Shown one piece after another: positions 3,434 through 5,286 of a DNA stretch of 5,286 bases (its first letter is position 1; every line of letters begins with the position of its first letter). The position numbers and the translations under genes are program-made. The stretch is from Accumulibacter sp. (GTDB taxonomy: Bacteria > Pseudomonadota > Gammaproteobacteria > Burkholderiales > Rhodocyclaceae): the NCBI GenBank assembly GCA_031274075.1, contig JAISQQ010000181.1, positions 1-5,286 on the forward strand, given 5' to 3'. The notes under the pieces were generated by a model that did not search any database, was not told the origin of the DNA, and saw nothing but the letters and a program-made list of their open reading frames with translations.

Positions 3434-5286
3434 TCAACGCAGGATACTCAGCGCATCCGTGCCGGAAGGAAGCTGGGCCAAGTGTACCCTTAATTCCACT
3501 TTTCGGCTGGTCTGATCGCCAACGGCCGGCGCTGTTTTCCGGCGGGAGGCGGATTCGCCGGGTTCGCCGGAACTGCCGGGTTCGCCGGAATTGCTGGAAT
3601 CGGCGCTCGCGCCTTCCCTGCTGGCGTACTCCGACCCCATGCCGTACATGGCGATGGGAATGCTCGAACCGCGGGCGTACAGTTGGGCGGCGATGGTCCT
3701 GGCCCTGGCCTGGCTGATCTCGTAGTTGCGCTGGTCATTGCCGGTGGCGTCGGCGTGCCCGTAAACCGTCAGGTTGACGGCCACGTTCATGCCGCCCGCC
3801 AGTTTTTCGATCGCCGCCAGGGTATCCATGGCCCGGGCCAGCTTGGCCGCGTCTTCCGGCACGGGCGTGTCCTTGCCCAGGGGAAACTCCACCACCGTGC
3901 TTTCCACCAGGGCGATCATGCGTTTCAATTCGTCGACGCGCGGGTCGGTGAGTCCAGAGGTATCGACCTTCTCCACCCCGGGCAGGGCCAGGGCTTCCTG
4001 GCGGGCCTGCAAAATCCAGGCCATGGAAGCCTGGCCGCGCAGGTACAGGGTTCCGTCGCGGTCGAATTCCATGCTTACGTTTTCCGGCGGGTCGATGCGT
4101 TCCTTCACCCTTCGGGTGACCATGTCCGTCTCGTACGAAACGTAGGGAATCACCCGCAGGGTGTAGGTTTCCGGGTCGATTCCCCGGGCGTCTAGGAGGG
4201 ATTTGGGATCCTGGGCGAAATGGTCTTTCTGGTAGATCACTTCCCAGTGATCGTCGCCGTCCCGCCGGAACTCCACCAACAGAACGCCCGGCACGCGACC
4301 CGCTAGGACGATGCTTTCTTCCATGTAGCGGCGGCCGATGTCGCGTTGCTGGACGCCGTGCCACCAGTAGCCCGCGCCGGCGAGCAACAGCAGCAGCAGC
4401 GCCACGGGCGCCAGCTTGACCCAGAAGGGCAGCGGCGCATCCTCGTCGGCGTAGCGGGCGTCGAGGAGATTTTCCAGATCCCAGCGGGCGGAGGTGAATT
4501 TTTCCGTGTCGCCGCTGAAGGAATACAGCTCGTCGGCGTATTTCAACTGCAAGGCGGCCATCGCGTCGCGCAGCCTTTCCCGGAACTCCAAAGGCACGGC
4601 GCCGCGGGCCACGCAGGCCAGATAAGCCGACGAGCCCCGTTCCATGAAAATGGTGAAGTCTCCCATTTGCAGGGAGTCCAGGCTGCTTTCCTGCCCGCTG
4701 GCGAAGCAGTCGCGCGCGAAATCCTGGATCGCCGTGAGCATCGCCGAAATCATGTCCGCGTCCTGGGTCGCCACGTCTTCGTTGAAAACGTGGTTCAAGA
4801 CGAGGCCGGTTTCCGCGTGGATGAAGAATATCTGTTCCACCCGGTAAAGCAGGGTGTTCAGCAATACGACCTCGCTGAAGCTCATTCCCGTGCGCAAGGC
4901 CTGCCACCGCCAGCGCAGGCCCTTCCAGGAAAAGACCTGCTCCATCGTTTTGTGGAAGCCTTCGAGCATCGAGCGGAAGGTTTCCGCCATCGATCGCCGG
5001 ATGGCCGGGCCCATGATCGGAAAGAGCACGTTGACGAAGTCCATCGGGCTTTTGCGCAAGGCTCCCTTGAAGAGCTTTTCTGCCAGGGGTTCGAGCGCGG
5101 TATACAGCATGTTGTCTTTTTTTTGCGTCCGCAGCAGCAGAGCCTCGGCCACCACCTCGCTGGTCTCCCGCGCGTGCCGCACGGGATCGTCCAGGCGATT
5201 CTCCAGCCTGTGCAGCAGATCCTCCATCTCGCGCAGGAGAAGGAGTTCCCGAAGCTTTTGCAGATCGGGATCGCCGTGGCGAACGG
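3434..5286 (-). CDS. Membrane-anchored OmpA-domain protein with longin/roadblock-like N-terminus (5' end outside window)
   Basis: Numbering is from the ATG at 5227 (597 residues). The frame stays open 19 more codons to the window edge, reading LQKLRELLLLRE just before that ATG, which looks like genuine family sequence, so the true start is probably outside. Residues 1-110 are helical and charged. Residues 118-235 (YRVEQIFFIHAETGLVLNHV, then DADMISAMLTAIQDF, then MGDFTIFMERG) have the strand-helix-strand pattern of longin/roadblock GTPase-partner domains. One transmembrane helix spans 269-289. Residues 300-428 contain BON-like segments (GTLYLRGQASMAWI, LPGVEKVDTSGL). The C-terminus is an OmpA-type peptidoglycan-binding domain with VYGHADATG (488-496; Asp493) and SQARA (505-509; Arg508). 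Topology implied: N-terminus in the cytoplasm, BON and OmpA parts in the periplasm bound to the wall. A Gly/Ser/Glu/Pro-rich insert (about 536-570) interrupts the last OmpA loop before KVELRV. It is the first gene in this window of the operon with the GTPase and the cyclase. Confidence 0.9.
   Translation of the reverse strand, partial: VRHGDPDLQKLRELLLLREMEDLLHRLENRLDDPVRHARETSEVVAEALLLRTQKKDNMLYTALEPLAEKLFKGALRKSPMDFVNVLFPIMGPAIRRSMAETFRSMLEGFHKTMEQVFSWKGLRWRWQALRTGMSFSEVVLLNTLLYRVEQIFFIHAETGLVLNHVFNEDVATQDADMISAMLTAIQDFARDCFASGQESSLDSLQMGDFTIFMERGSSAYLACVARGAVPLEFRERLRDAMAALQLKYADELYSFSGDTEKFTSARWDLENLLDARYADEDAPLPFWVKLAPVALLLLLLAGAGYWWHGVQQRDIGRRYMEESIVLAGRVPGVLLVEFRRDGDDHWEVIYQKDHFAQDPKSLLDARGIDPETYTLRVIPYVSYETDMVTRRVKERIDPPENVSMEFDRDGTLYLRGQASMAWILQARQEALALPGVEKVDTSGLTDPRVDELKRMIALVESTVVEFPLGKDTPVPEDAAKLARAMDTLAAIEKLAGGMNVAVNLTVYGHADATGNDQRNYEISQARARTIAAQLYARGSSIPIAMYGMGSEYASREGASADSSNSGEPGSSGEPGESASRRKTAPAVGDQTSRKVELRVHLAQLPSGTDALSILR
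3558..3593. repeat. 18-bp tandem duplication inside the OmpA-domain loop
   Basis: Two adjacent 18-bp copies (3558-3575 and 3576-3593) differ at one base (C3573 versus T3591). They encode the repeated SGEPG-type residues in the low-complexity insert of the OmpA domain. The unit is a multiple of three, so copy-number change would alter loop length without breaking the frame. Confidence 0.8.

Noticed and set aside
2821..3717. Plus-strand open frame of 298 codons across the GTPase and OmpA-type gene ends
   Set aside because: It is antisense to two clear minus-strand genes and crosses their intergenic gap; composition alone keeps it open.
3735..4907. Second minus-strand frame of 390 codons inside the OmpA-type gene
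   Set aside because: It is a Gly/Arg/Pro-rich alternative frame of a GC-rich gene with no conserved motif.

Overview
The window suggests a moderately GC-rich Gram-negative bacterium. The main evidence is an inner-membrane protein with a periplasmic OmpA-type peptidoglycan-binding domain, together with a GGDEF diguanylate cyclase. I cannot fix the phylum from the sequence. The small four-cysteine protein and the Ras-like GTPase family would fit a proteobacterium in the broad sense (including the former Deltaproteobacteria), and the dense short repeats would also fit a PVC-type genome.

The window has two halves. The right half (1872-5286, minus strand) is an ordinary, well-conserved operon read right to left. 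First comes a large signalling/anchor protein that runs off the window edge: a cytoplasmic N-terminus with a longin/roadblock-like sensor pattern, one transmembrane helix, BON-like segments and an OmpA C-terminal domain. It is followed by a compact prokaryotic Ras/Rab-like GTPase without the usual catalytic glutamine, and then by a diguanylate cyclase with its own N-terminal sensor-like domain and an intact product-inhibition site. Together they look like a small-GTPase switch tied to the cell wall at one end and to cyclic-di-GMP at the other.

The left half (1-1871) is accessory or decayed DNA. It holds a small cysteine-rich conserved protein on the minus strand (18-257) whose tail runs through a 7-bp tandem repeat. 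A four-helix membrane protein on the plus strand (533-982) is bracketed by two integron attC-like hairpin sites, so it looks like a single gene cassette without an integrase in view. Next is an AT-richer open frame (1052-1495) that reads as an internally deleted ISAzo13-family transposase, missing two of its catalytic residues. After that comes a 376-bp gene-free stretch containing a composite palindrome and two further hairpins. The 275 bp between the cysteine-rich gene and the membrane-protein gene hold no gene that I can support, only a small hairpin and the first attC-like site.
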